Shown here: positions 1 to 8,400 of the stretch, one piece after another
Layout: each line of letters starts with the position of its first letter
How positions within the stretch are numbered: position 1 is the first letter of the stretch
Origin: Streptomyces alanosinicus
GTDB taxonomy: Bacteria > Actinomycetota > Actinomycetes > Streptomycetales > Streptomycetaceae
NCBI RefSeq assembly: GCF_014650595.1
Contig: NZ_BMVG01000006.1
Span: 124,001 to 188,000, forward strand
Direction: 5' to 3'
DNA: 64,000 nucleotides
Notes under the pieces: generated by a model
Database searches by the model: none
The model's input: only the letters and a program-made list of their open reading frames with translations
Told to the model about the DNA's origin: nothing
Program-made: the position numbers and the translations under genes

Positions 1-2
1 AG

Positions 3-680
3 CGCGAGGCCGCCGTCAGGGCCGCGCGCGCCACCGTCGAGGAACGGGCCAGGATCGCCCGCGAGATGCACGACATCCTGGCGCACGCGGTCAGCCTCAT
101 GGTCGTACAGGCGGAGGCCGGCCCGGTCGCGGTGCGCACCCGTCCCGACCGGGCGATCGCCGCGTTCGACGCCATCGCCGACTCCGGCCGGGACGCCATG
201 GCCCAACTGCGCCGGATGCTGGGCGTGCTCAAGGAGGACGGCGGCGCCCCGGAGCGCTCCCCGGCCCCCACCCTGGCCTCGCTGCCCGCGGTGCTGGACC
301 GGGTCCGCGCCTCCGGCATCCGCTGCGAGCTGCACACCTCGGGCCTCGATGCACCCGAGCCGCCGCAGGACGTGGCCGCCGCCGCGTACCGGATCGTGCA
401 GGAGGCGCTGACCAACACCGTCCGGCACGCCTCGGCGAGCCGGGTCGACGTGCGCGTCGAGCGCACCGAGTCCGCCCTGGAGATCACGGTCAGCGACGAC
501 GGCCGCGGGGTACCGGTACCGTCGTCCCGCCAGGGCGGTCTCTGGTCGGGCGGACGCGGCCTGATCGGCATCCGGGAACGGGCCGCCGCCTGCGGCGGCT
601 CGGCCACCGCGGGCCCTGGCCGAGACGGGCGGGGGTTCGTGGTCACCGCCCGTCTGCCGACGGACTCCGGAAGGACATGA
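3..680 (+). CDS. Sensor histidine kinase, NarL/DesK type (5' end outside window)
   Basis: Partial gene: the frame is open to the window edge, so the N-terminal sensor or membrane part is missing. What remains is the HisKA_3 dimerisation/phosphoacceptor helix (ARIAREMHD, with the His that accepts phosphate) followed by a HATPase_c domain with N-box EALTNTVRHA, G1 box DDGRGV and G2 box GGRGLIGIRER. Family knowledge: such kinases autophosphorylate on His and pass phosphate to a LuxR-type response regulator, which lies 9 bp downstream and is surely co-transcribed. The signal sensed cannot be told without the missing N-terminus. Confidence 0.93.
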   Translation, partial: REAAVRAARATVEERARIAREMHDILAHAVSLMVVQAEAGPVAVRTRPDRAIAAFDAIADSGRDAMAQLRRMLGVLKEDGGAPERSPAPTLASLPAVLDRVRASGIRCELHTSGLDAPEPPQDVAAAAYRIVQEALTNTVRHASASRVDVRVERTESALEITVSDDGRGVPVPSSRQGGLWSGGRGLIGIRERAAACGGSATAGPGRDGRGFVVTARLPTDSGRT

Positions 681-689
681 GGACACGGG

Positions 690-1364
690 ATGCAGCCGAT
701 CCGGGTGATCGTCGCCGACGACCAGGAACTGGTACGGGCCGGATTCGCCATGATCCTCGACGCCCAGCCGGACATCGAGGTGGTCGCCGAGGCCGCCGAC
801 GGCGCCCAGGCGGTCGAGGCGGTGGCACGGCACGCCCCGGACGTGCTGCTGCTCGACATCCGGATGCCGGTGCTGGACGGGATCGAAGCGGCCCGCGAGG
901 TGTGCGCCACCAGCCCCTGCAAGGTGATCATGCTGACGACCTTCGACGTCGACGACTACGTCTACGAGGCGTTGTACGCGGGCGCCAGCGGGTTCCTGCT
1001 CAAGGACGTACGGCGGGACGACCTGGTCCACGGGGTGCGGATGGTCGCGGCCGGAGAGGCCCTGCTCGCGCCGTCGGTGACCCGCCGGCTGATCGCCGAG
1101 TTCACCGGCCGCGGAGCATCGCTCGGCGGGACACGGATGCCCTCCACCCGGCTCGGCCAACTCACCGCGCGGGAACACGAAACCCTGCGCCTGCTGGCCC
1201 GGGGACTGTCCAACGCCGAGATCGCCGCGGACCTGGTGGTCAGCGAGCACACGGTAAAGACCCACGTCAGCAACGTCCTGTCCAAACTGGGCCTACGCGA
1301 CCGGGTCCACGCGGTGGTCTTCGCCTACGAGAGCGGCGCGGTCGTCCCGGGCAACGGGGACTGA
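690..1364 (+). CDS. Response regulator, NarL/LuxR family
   Basis: 224-residue cytoplasmic transcription regulator paired with the kinase upstream. The receiver domain (about 1-120) has the acidic pair ADDQE, the phosphoacceptor Asp56 in LLDIRMP, the conserved Thr in LTTF and the Lys in FLLKD. A LuxR-type helix-turn-helix lies at about 155-215 (LTAREHETLRLLARGLSNAEIA, then SEHTVKTHVSN). The start is ATG with GAGGACACGGG upstream, 9 bp after the kinase stop. All residues needed for phosphorylation are present, so it should be a conventional regulator. Its regulon cannot be inferred from the neighbours, which look like unrelated accessory DNA. Confidence 0.95.
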   Translation: MQPIRVIVADDQELVRAGFAMILDAQPDIEVVAEAADGAQAVEAVARHAPDVLLLDIRMPVLDGIEAAREVCATSPCKVIMLTTFDVDDYVYEALYAGASGFLLKDVRRDDLVHGVRMVAAGEALLAPSVTRRLIAEFTGRGASLGGTRMPSTRLGQLTAREHETLRLLARGLSNAEIAADLVVSEHTVKTHVSNVLSKLGLRDRVHAVVFAYESGAVVPGNGD

Positions 1365-1395
1365 CGCCCTGGTCACCCCGGAAGGGGATGAGGGC

Positions 1396-1722
1396 CTACA
1401 GACGGGGCTTCCGGCAGACGAGCATGCCGCCCAGACACGTAACGCGAACCAAATGCGCGACAACCGGTTCAGCATCGGTCACCTCGATCACCCCGGGGAG
1501 AGGGATCGTGCGGATCTCGCCGAAGACCGTACCGAGGATCGTCGGCGCGTCCTCCAGGGTGAAACGGGCGGACAGCTGCACTCGGGCCGGGCCCTCCTGG
1601 ATGCCCAGCACATCGCCCGCGGCTCGGCGCCAGAGGTGTTCCAGTTCCCGCTTGTCGGCCTGGCTGTTGGTGGAGACGATCGCGATGCCGCCGGGCGCCA
1701 GTACGCGGCCCAGCTCCCGCAC
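1396..1722 (-). pseudogene. Truncated SAM-dependent methyltransferase remnant
   Basis: The 108-residue reading frame begins at a GTG with an in-frame TAG two codons upstream. It resembles the C-terminal half of a class I methyltransferase: it opens with ELGRVLAPGGIAIVST, which matches the motif after strand 4 in the Methyltransf_11/25 families. The glycine-rich SAM-binding loop and all N-terminal strands are missing. I read it as a gene decayed by loss of its 5' part, probably when the downstream kinase-like genes were inserted. It is very unlikely to be an active enzyme. Confidence 0.6.
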
Positions 1723-1733
1723 AGCCTAGCCTC

Positions 1734-1940
1734 GTCACTCCTGAACTCGCCGAGTTCATCCGCCCGGGCGCATCGCCGGCCACAGCCTGTCTCCTCGCTG
1801 CGGCCTCCTGCCCGAACCTGGACGTGGTACTGCTGTCTGCCGGCACCGCCCCCCATCGGGCCGCCGCAAAGGCCACCATTGCCGCCCCGCTCGATCCGGG
1901 CCACCTCAGGAAGGTCACCGATGTACTCGCCCAAGGATGA
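1734..1940 (+). other. Possible 3' fragment of an unidentified gene
   Basis: A frame encoding about 68 residues (from VTPELAEF to TDVLAQG) runs into the start of the next gene and overlaps its ATG by 20 bp. I see no start codon at its 5' end. The frame has reasonable Streptomyces codon use and could be the tail of a deleted regulator that was once translationally coupled to the phosphotransferase. I do not recognise the family. The rest of 1365-1920 holds only the antisense methyltransferase remnant. Confidence 0.2.
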
Positions 1941-2772
1941 GATCACCCGGGTACGCATGGAGGACGCCCTGGCCCTCGCCGCTGCCCGCCTGTCCACCAC
2001 GACGACAGGGGCGCCGGCGTGGGGATGGCTGGGCCGCACCATCGGCAGCCGCACCGAGGGCGGTCACTGGCTCCGCGTGCACTGCGGCGAGGCATCCAAG
2101 ACCCCCACCGCTCGCAACGAGGGGATCGCGCTCGCCGAGGAACGCGTGTCCGACAAGGTGTCCCGCCCGCGCCTCCACGAGGTGTACCGCTGGGACGGTG
2201 GCGAGTACGTCTTCGAGGCGGAGCTGATCGACTACATCGCCCAGCCCGTCATCTCGCCGGAAACGCCCGACCTCACCCGGGATCCGGGCCTGCCGGACTC
2301 CTGGTGGACGACCCTGCGGCACAGCCTGGACGCCCTCAGCGGCGCCGAACCGCCCCGCGAGACCATCCGCCAGTCCTGGGCCGACCGCGTCTTCCCCGAG
2401 TTCCTGGGCATCCCCGCGCCGGCCATCACCGAGCGCGTCACCGGTCACGCCGACCTCCAGTGGGCCAACCTCACCCACGATCCCCTCGTGATCCTGGACT
2501 GGGAGCGGTGGGGCGCCGTCCCCATCGGCTACGACCCCGCCATGCTCTACGTCAACAGCCTCCGCGTCCCCGCCGTCGCGGACCGCATCCGTGCCGAGTT
2601 CGCCCACATCCTCGACACCCCCGCCGGCCGGATCGGCGAACAGATCGCCCTCGCCGAAATGCTCCAGGCCGTCGGCCGTGGCTGGTACGTCGAGCTGGCC
2701 CCGCTCCTGCGGCAGCGCGCGGAGGAAGTGACCGGGGTCCGCCTTCCGGCCCCCACCCACCCGACCACCTGA
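1921..2772 (+). CDS. Aminoglycoside-phosphotransferase-like kinase-fold protein
   Basis: 283 residues. The C-terminal lobe has the APH-type catalytic loop GHADLQWANL (H-x-D-x4-N) and a metal-binding DWE in VILDWERWG, placed as in the APH/choline kinase family, which transfers phosphate from ATP to small-molecule hydroxyls. The start ATG has a well-placed GGAAGG six bases upstream. A second kinase-fold gene follows 140 bp downstream. The substrate is unknown; an antibiotic-modifying role is possible but nothing here shows it. The gene lies in accessory DNA beside a tRNA gene, which suggests horizontal acquisition. Confidence 0.75.
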   Translation: MYSPKDEITRVRMEDALALAAARLSTTTTGAPAWGWLGRTIGSRTEGGHWLRVHCGEASKTPTARNEGIALAEERVSDKVSRPRLHEVYRWDGGEYVFEAELIDYIAQPVISPETPDLTRDPGLPDSWWTTLRHSLDALSGAEPPRETIRQSWADRVFPEFLGIPAPAITERVTGHADLQWANLTHDPLVILDWERWGAVPIGYDPAMLYVNSLRVPAVADRIRAEFAHILDTPAGRIGEQIALAEMLQAVGRGWYVELAPLLRQRAEEVTGVRLPAPTHPTT

Positions 2773-2912
2773 CCGACGCCTTCAAACTGGCCCGGCGCAC
2801 CCCTCCACGCCGGGCCCAGTCACCTCAACTTCAGCCCAGCCTTTGGCAGTTGATGACCGTGGCCACGACCTCGACTCGGAGTCGGCCGCGTCGCCCGGAA
2901 GGAGAACAGACG

Positions 2913-3749
2913 TTGTCCGGGACACCCCCTGAACTGCCGATCGTCGTGCTCGACGCACTCATGCCCACGGCCCAGCGCCTGGTCCTCAATCGCCGGGGCT
3001 CCATGGTCTGGGAGGTGGAGAGCCACAGAGGCCGCTACGCCGTGAAGGTCGGGTACCCCATCGAGGCAACGGCCGACTGGCCCGCCCAGCCCTGGACGGC
3101 GCTCGCCCCCGCCCGCGAGGGTGCCGTGCTGCACCGCCTCGGCTTCCAGAACTTCGCGTACGGCGAATGGGACGGCGGCACCTGGAACTTCCAGCCGTGG
3201 CGCGAAGGACCGGATCTCCACCGACTGTGGGAGCCCTGCCGTACGCCGGACTCACTCATCGCACCGCACACCGGCGTCGCCCTCGGCTGTGTGCAGGCGC
3301 TGGCCGAACTGCACGACCAGGGCTGGGCCCACGGCGACGTGCAGCCCGCACACTTCATCATCGGGCCGGAACGCACCCACCTCATCGACCTGGCCCTGGC
3401 GCGCGGCGGCCACGTCCCCGAGTGGTACGACTTCCCGTTCCGCGGCTGCCTCGTCCACTACGAGGCGCCGGAGATCGCCCGTAGTGTCCTCGCGACCGGA
3501 GAAGCGGAAGCCACACCGGAAGCCGACATCTACGCACTCGGCGCGTCACTGCTCATCTCCGCCACGGGCTGGCGGGCCGTCGAGTACCCGGACGACGCAC
3601 CACGCCCCGTGCAGCGACAAGCCGTGGCGGACGGCAAGCGACGGCCGGTGAAGGCACGAGGCGAACTGGGCGAGCTGATCCAGTCCATGCTCAGCCATGC
3701 CCCCGAAGACAGGCCGACCATCCACGAGGTGGCCAAGGCCCTGGTGTGA
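2913..3749 (+). CDS. Protein-kinase-like protein
   Basis: About 278 residues. Motifs of a small eukaryotic-type kinase are visible: beta-3 lysine in YAVKVGY, catalytic loop HGDVQPAHFI with the catalytic Asp, an IDLA segment in place of DFG, an APE motif (YEAPEIA) and EADIYALGA for the helix-F Asp. Thr/Ser-rich activation loops and a membrane segment are absent, so it is a soluble kinase. I chose the TTG at 2913 because AAGGAG lies eight bases upstream; the in-frame ATG at 2853 has no clear ribosome site and would add 20 residues. Because DFG is altered to DLA, metal binding may be unusual. Partner unknown. Confidence 0.7.
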   Translation: MSGTPPELPIVVLDALMPTAQRLVLNRRGSMVWEVESHRGRYAVKVGYPIEATADWPAQPWTALAPAREGAVLHRLGFQNFAYGEWDGGTWNFQPWREGPDLHRLWEPCRTPDSLIAPHTGVALGCVQALAELHDQGWAHGDVQPAHFIIGPERTHLIDLALARGGHVPEWYDFPFRGCLVHYEAPEIARSVLATGEAEATPEADIYALGASLLISATGWRAVEYPDDAPRPVQRQAVADGKRRPVKARGELGELIQSMLSHAPEDRPTIHEVAKALV

Positions 3750-4004
3750 GGGCCGGCCTGCCTACGCGTCGTCTTCGGCGTCGGCCTTTCGGGCTGCTCG
3801 ACCACCCGCCGCCGTCGCGGACATCGGGAACGAACTCGATCACCACGCCATCATGCTCATGTTGACATCCATGCGATATGGGAATACCTAGAATCCCTAG
3901 CCTGCCTGGATTGCATGACCGACCGATCCTTGTCCGCCGACTCCCCGCCTGGGCGTGAGTCCTGCTCAACGGAGTCGATCCAGCTCGGTAAAGAGGCGAA
4001 CGCC
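3750..4004. other. Intergenic stretch, no gene seen
   Basis: Lower GC than its surroundings near 3850-3910. A TTGACA at 3862 is not followed by a well-spaced -10 box, so I do not call a promoter. No coding frame with convincing composition. Confidence 0.4.
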
Positions 4005-4032
4005 AGAGGCCCCGGATCTCTCCGGGGCCTCT
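4005..4032 (-). terminator. Hairpin downstream of tRNA-Arg
   Basis: Perfect 12-bp stem (AGAGGCCCCGGA paired with its complement) with a 4-base loop, starting 8 bp beyond the 3' end of the tRNA. There is no U-run, as is usual in Streptomyces terminators. Confidence 0.85.
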
Positions 4033-4040
4033 GACCTATG

Positions 4041-4113
4041 TGCACTCGGCAGGATTCGAACCTGCAACCTTCTGATCCGTAGTCAGATGCTCTATCCGTT
4101 AAGCTACGAGTGC
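4041..4113 (-). tRNA. tRNA-Arg (anticodon ACG)
   Basis: 73-nt cloverleaf: acceptor stem GCACTCG paired with CGAGTGC, D-arm AGCTTAACGGATAGAGC, anticodon loop CTACGGA with ACG, and T-arm GGTTCGAATCC. The 3' CCA is not encoded. Its 3' end faces the accessory region 1.4-4.0 kb, the usual orientation for integrative elements that target tRNA genes. Confidence 0.97.
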
Positions 4114-4287
4114 TTGTTCTTTTGTTTTGTCTTCGCTCCCGGTCCTTTCGGCCCCGCTCGCGGCGACAGGAAGAACATTACATGACTGCCGCCGTCATGT
4201 GAAATCCGATTCGCACACCCCTTGTGACCTGCGAAAACGCCGACAGGGGCCCCTGGGCGGGGCGAGCGGGCGCGGGGGTGGAAACGC

Positions 4288-4320
4288 CGAAGCCCCGGTC
4301 CTTGGGGGACCGGGGCTTCG
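4288..4320 (-). terminator. Hairpin downstream of tRNA-Ser(GCU)
   Basis: A 14-bp perfect stem (CGAAGCCCCGGTCC and complement) with a 5-base loop begins 10 bp after the tRNA 3' end. It probably ends the tRNA-Ser transcript before tRNA-Arg. Confidence 0.85.
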
Positions 4321-4329
4321 GGATCAGTG

Positions 4330-4420
4330 CGGAGGCGGAGGGATTTGAACCCTCGATGGGCTTTAAGACCCAAACCGCATTAGCAGTGCGGCGCCATAGA
4401 CCGGACTAGGCGACGCCTCC
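4330..4420 (-). tRNA. tRNA-Ser (anticodon GCU)
   Basis: 91-nt class II tRNA with acceptor GGAGGCG, anticodon loop CTGCTAA (GCT), a long variable arm (GTTTGGGTCTTAAAGCCCATC region) and T-loop GGTTCAAATCC. The long variable arm is characteristic of serine tRNAs. Confidence 0.97.
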
Positions 4421-4591
4421 AGCACAACCGTTCACGCGAGCGCGCGAATGGTGCGTGCAGATGATGACACAGCCGAGCGGCTCGTCACCAATCGCCCCCC
4501 ACGGTACTAGGCACCCGGGCCGCAGGGCAAAGGGCTTCCGTCCGGCGAGGCGCGGACGCAACATCCGGCGGCCGGGGGCGTTGGGCAGGGC

Positions 4592-5092
4592 ATGGTCTTT
4601 CGTCTTCAGCACAGTCCCCGGCGCGGGCGAGTGTCGGTTCTCGCCGTCACCTCGGGGCTCCTCGCCCTCTCCGCCGTGCCCGCCGTCGCCGCGCCCGTCG
4701 CGGCCGCCACTTCCGTCGGGCCCGTCATGCCGCCGCCCGTGCGGCCCGAGGACCGGGCGGATGATCACCTCACCGTGGTCGTGCGGAACGCCGGACCGGA
4801 GCGGGACGGGACACGCGAGCTGTCCTGCCATCCGGCCGGCGGGAGTCACCAGGACCCGGCGGATGCCTGCCGGATGCTGGACGAGCACACCCGGTGGGGG
4901 CGGGACCTCTTCGCGCCGGTGGCGCCCGGTACCGCCTGCACCATGCTCTACGGCGGTCCGGCCACCGCTCATGTGACCGGCAGCTGGGCCGGACGCCCGG
5001 TCGACGCCGACTACGACCGCAGCAACGGGTGCGAGATCGGGCGCTGGGACCGGATGGTGCCGCTGCTGCCGAAGTCGGACTCGGCTGCCTAG
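4592..5092 (+). CDS. SSI-family serine protease inhibitor
   Basis: 166 residues with a secretion signal (basic N-terminus, hydrophobic stretch to about 33, Ala-rich cleavage region VPAVAA). The mature part is a Streptomyces subtilisin inhibitor domain: LTVVVRNAG strand, LSCHPAGGSH, four cysteines for two disulfides, and the reactive loop CTMLYGGP, where alignment to classical SSI places P1 at Met and P1' at Leu. These small exported proteins block subtilisin-like and trypsin-like proteases. The gene stands alone, rightward, just past the divergent tRNA-Ser gene. Length and architecture are normal for the family. Confidence 0.93.
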   Translation: MVFRLQHSPRRGRVSVLAVTSGLLALSAVPAVAAPVAAATSVGPVMPPPVRPEDRADDHLTVVVRNAGPERDGTRELSCHPAGGSHQDPADACRMLDEHTRWGRDLFAPVAPGTACTMLYGGPATAHVTGSWAGRPVDADYDRSNGCEIGRWDRMVPLLPKSDSAA

Positions 5093-5096
5093 GGCA

Positions 5097-5122
5097 GGCC
5101 GGCCCGGGCCGGCCCGGGCCGG
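5097..5122 (+). terminator. GC palindrome after the inhibitor gene
   Basis: Tandem GGCCGGCCCGGGCC units that can fold into a stem lie 5 bp after the stop codon and probably terminate the inhibitor transcript. The remaining 5123-5442 holds short direct repeats (GTTCGAG, GGTGGCTC) and the upstream region of the next gene; I see no further gene. Confidence 0.4.
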
Positions 5123-5442
5123 TTCGAGCCCGTTCGAGTCCGTTCGCGGGTGGCTCTCGGGTGGCTCCCGGTCGGCTCCCGGGGAAATCAACAGTCCCGT
5201 AAAGGTCCGGCGAAGGTCTCGCGAAGCCGAACGCGGCGCCGGGACTGCCCCGGGACAGCGTCAGGGGCCGTCGGCGGCGTGTGGTCACAGGTTCGATGTC
5301 ACTTCGTCGTGGGACCTCCCTCTCATCCGGCGTCGCGAGCGCAGGCCGTGCGCTTAGACTCGCTCGCGTGACACGTCGCGGGCCGGTTGGCAAGATGGCC
5401 CGAGCGGTCGGCAAGGTGCGGTAACAGGGAGGAAGGCGTCTC

Positions 5443-8400
5443 GTGAGCAGCAGGCCATCCCGAGGCGCTGCTCGCCTCGCAGCCATACTCGACGCGCTGC
5501 CGGACGCGTTGGTCCTGGTCAACGCCAACGGAACCGTCGTCAACGCGAACACCATCGCGCTGGAGGCCTTCGAGGCGCCGGGCACCGCGCTCGTCGGGCG
5601 CGGGCTGCTCGATCTGCTGCCCGAGTTCGACTCGCGGCTCATCCCCGGATCGATGCGCAGGCCCGATCACATGGATCCCCGGGGGCGGACCAAGCCGACG
5701 CGGATGATCGCCCGGCGGACCGACGGGACGGAGTTCCCGGTCGAGGTCACGAGCGCGAACCTGGAGAACGGACAGCAGGCGTACGACGGTTACGGCTACA
5801 CCGGCGACGAGCTGCTGATGATCGTCGTACGGGACCTGTCCGGGACCGTGGACACCGAGGCGGAGCTGGCGCGCTCGCAGCGGCAGACCGAGATGATCCT
5901 GCGGGCCGCGTCGGAGGGCGTCGTCGGCACCGACACCGACGGGCGGATCGTGCTCCTCAACCCCGCCGCCGCGCAGATACTGGGGTACCGGGCCGGTGAG
6001 CTGGGCGGCAAGGAGCTGCACGCCCTCGTGCTGCACTCACGCCCCGACGGCACCCCCTTCCCGTACGAGGAGTCCCCGCTCGCCGACACCCTGCGCTCCG
6101 GGCGCAAGCACCGGGTGCGCGGGCAGGTGCTGTGGTCCAAGGGCGACGCGAAGGTGTCCGTCGACCTGACCACCGCGCCGGTGCGCGACGGGGACCAGCT
6201 CGTCGGTGCCGTGATGACCTTCACCGACCGGCGGCCCTACGAGGCCCTCGCCGAGGAGAAGGCCGCACAGGAGAAGGCACACTCCGACGAGGTCGAGCGG
6301 CTCTCCGAGGAGCACGCCTCCGATCTGACCGCGCTGCGCCAGCAGCACATCAGCGAGGTCGATGAGCTGCGCGAGACGCAGGCGGAGGAGCTGGCGGCCG
6401 GCGAGGAGCGGTACGCGGCGCTCGCCGAGCGGGAGAAGGACCGGTACGAGGCACTGGCGGGCCGGCACGAGCAGTTGCTGACCCTGCTCGCGACGTCGCT
6501 GCGCGGCCCGCTCGACGAGCTGCGGCGCGAGCTGGCCGCCCTGGCCGCCGACGACGCCGGGCAGCTGTGGCCCGAGGCCAACCAGGTCCTTCATCACCTG
6601 TCGGCCGGGTACGCCCGCATCACCACCCTCATCGACAACGTCCTCGGGTACCAGCGGCTGGACGCGGGTGCCGAGGACATCGCCCGTACGAAGGTGATGC
6701 TGGACGCCGTCGTCGCCGCCGGCGTCGACGGTGCCGTGGAGCTGATCGGTCCTGGCCGGGTGCAGTTCGCCGTACACGCGCCGCCCATCGAGGCCGAGGT
6801 CGACCCGCAGCGGCTCGCCACCGCGCTCGCGCATCTCGTGGCGGACGTGGCCGGTGTCGACGCGACCGGCAACTCGCCCGTCTCCTCGGGCGGATACCTG
6901 GACAACACCGTCGTGGTCGCGGCCGCGCAGCGCGGCGAGGTCGCACGGATCGAGGTCCGTGGGCCGTACGCCGGGGGTGACTCGGTGCACGAGCCGATCG
7001 TGCGCGGGATCGTCCGGGCCCACGGCGGCGTCCTGCAGACGCACGAGGTGCCGGGCATGAGCGGCAGCGCGTATGTGCTGGAAGTACCGCTCGGCGGGGG
7101 TGCCGGGGCGGTCGGCGGAACGGTCGGCGGGCAGACGTCCGCCGCGGCACTTCCCGCCGCACAGGCACAGGGCTCGACCGGACAGGCCGCAACCGGGCAA
7201 GTACCGACTGGGCAAGTACCGACCGGGCAAGTGGCCACCGGGCAAATGACGGTCGCGACCGGACCGGGCGGGCAGGGGGCCGACGTCGGTGAAGGTGGCG
7301 CGGAGGAGGCCTCGGCCGCCGAGCAGACCGCCGGCGGCGGACGGCGGCGGGCCCGGCGGGCCTCCACGGACGCCTTCCTGGAGAGCGAGGTACCGGGCGC
7401 GGGCCAGGCCACCGAGACGGAGGCGCCCGCACCCACCGGACGGCGCCGCCGGCGTGCGGGCGCGCCCGCCGAGGCGGCCGCCGTGGCCCCGGCCGAGAGC
7501 GCGGAGACCGCGTCCGGCGGGACCGGGCGACGCCGTGGCCGGCCCGCCGAGAGCGACGCCGGTGACGGCGAAGGTGTGCATGACGGTGCGCGCGAAGGGG
7601 TGAGCGAGGGCGCGGTGGTGACCGCGGCCGAGCATGCCGCGGGGGCCGCCGCCTCCGGTACGGGGCTCGGCCCCACCGTGCCGCCGCAGGGCGTGCCCGT
7701 GCCCGCGGACCGGGTCGCCCGGCCCGAGTCCGCCGCCCCGCAGGCCGCCCTGCCGCCGGCCCTGCCCGCGGCGGGCGGCGAGCCCGGTGCCGCGGCCGTT
7801 CCGGGTGCCGAGGTCGTTCCGGCCGAGGGCGGGCAGCCGACCGGGCGGCGCCGCCGTGCGCTGGCCGCCGCGGCGGAACGAGCCGCCGCGCAGGAGGCGA
7901 GCGGCGCGCGTACGGTCTTCGCCCTGCCGCCGGCCGAGGCCGACCGCGCACCGCGGTCCGCGGACTCGACGAACGGGGTCGGGGTCGGGGGCGCCGTCGG
8001 GGTGGTCACGGCTGCGGGGGCCGGCGAGGCTCCCGGTGCTGTCGAGGGGCAGCCGCAGGTGCCGGCGCCGGGCGCCCGACCGGTGCGGGTGCCCGCTCAG
8101 CCGCCGGTGTCCGTCGAGGCCGTACCCGGTGACGACGGCCGGCACGACGCCGTACCGCTCGACCAGGCCGCGGACCACACGCCGCCGCAGCCGCATCCGA
8201 CCAGCGCGCCCACCGGCCGGCGCCGCCGGGCCGCGGCCCAGCCGGCGCAGACCGCTCGGCCGACGCCCGCGCCGGGTGCCGCACCCGCGGTCGCGCCGGG
8301 CGCCGCACAGCCGGTCCCGGCACCGACCCCGGCACCGACGGCTCCGGCGCAGGCCGGGCCGCACCCGGCGGGGACGCCGACTCCCGGTCAGGGCACCCCG

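Noticed and set aside
3862..3894. Sigma-70 promoter with TTGACA
   Set aside because: The only good -10 match (TAGAAT) is 21 bp away, too far, and no gene follows before the tRNA.
1396..4113. Integrated element with duplicated tRNA-Arg 3' end
   Set aside because: I looked for a second copy of the tRNA 3' sequence between 1.4 and 4.0 kb and found none, and no integrase gene; only the accessory character of the genes remains.
4406..5191. 261-residue minus-strand frame opposite the SSI gene
   Set aside because: It begins in intergenic sequence, covers tRNA-Ser sequence and has no domain; SSI motifs are on the plus strand.
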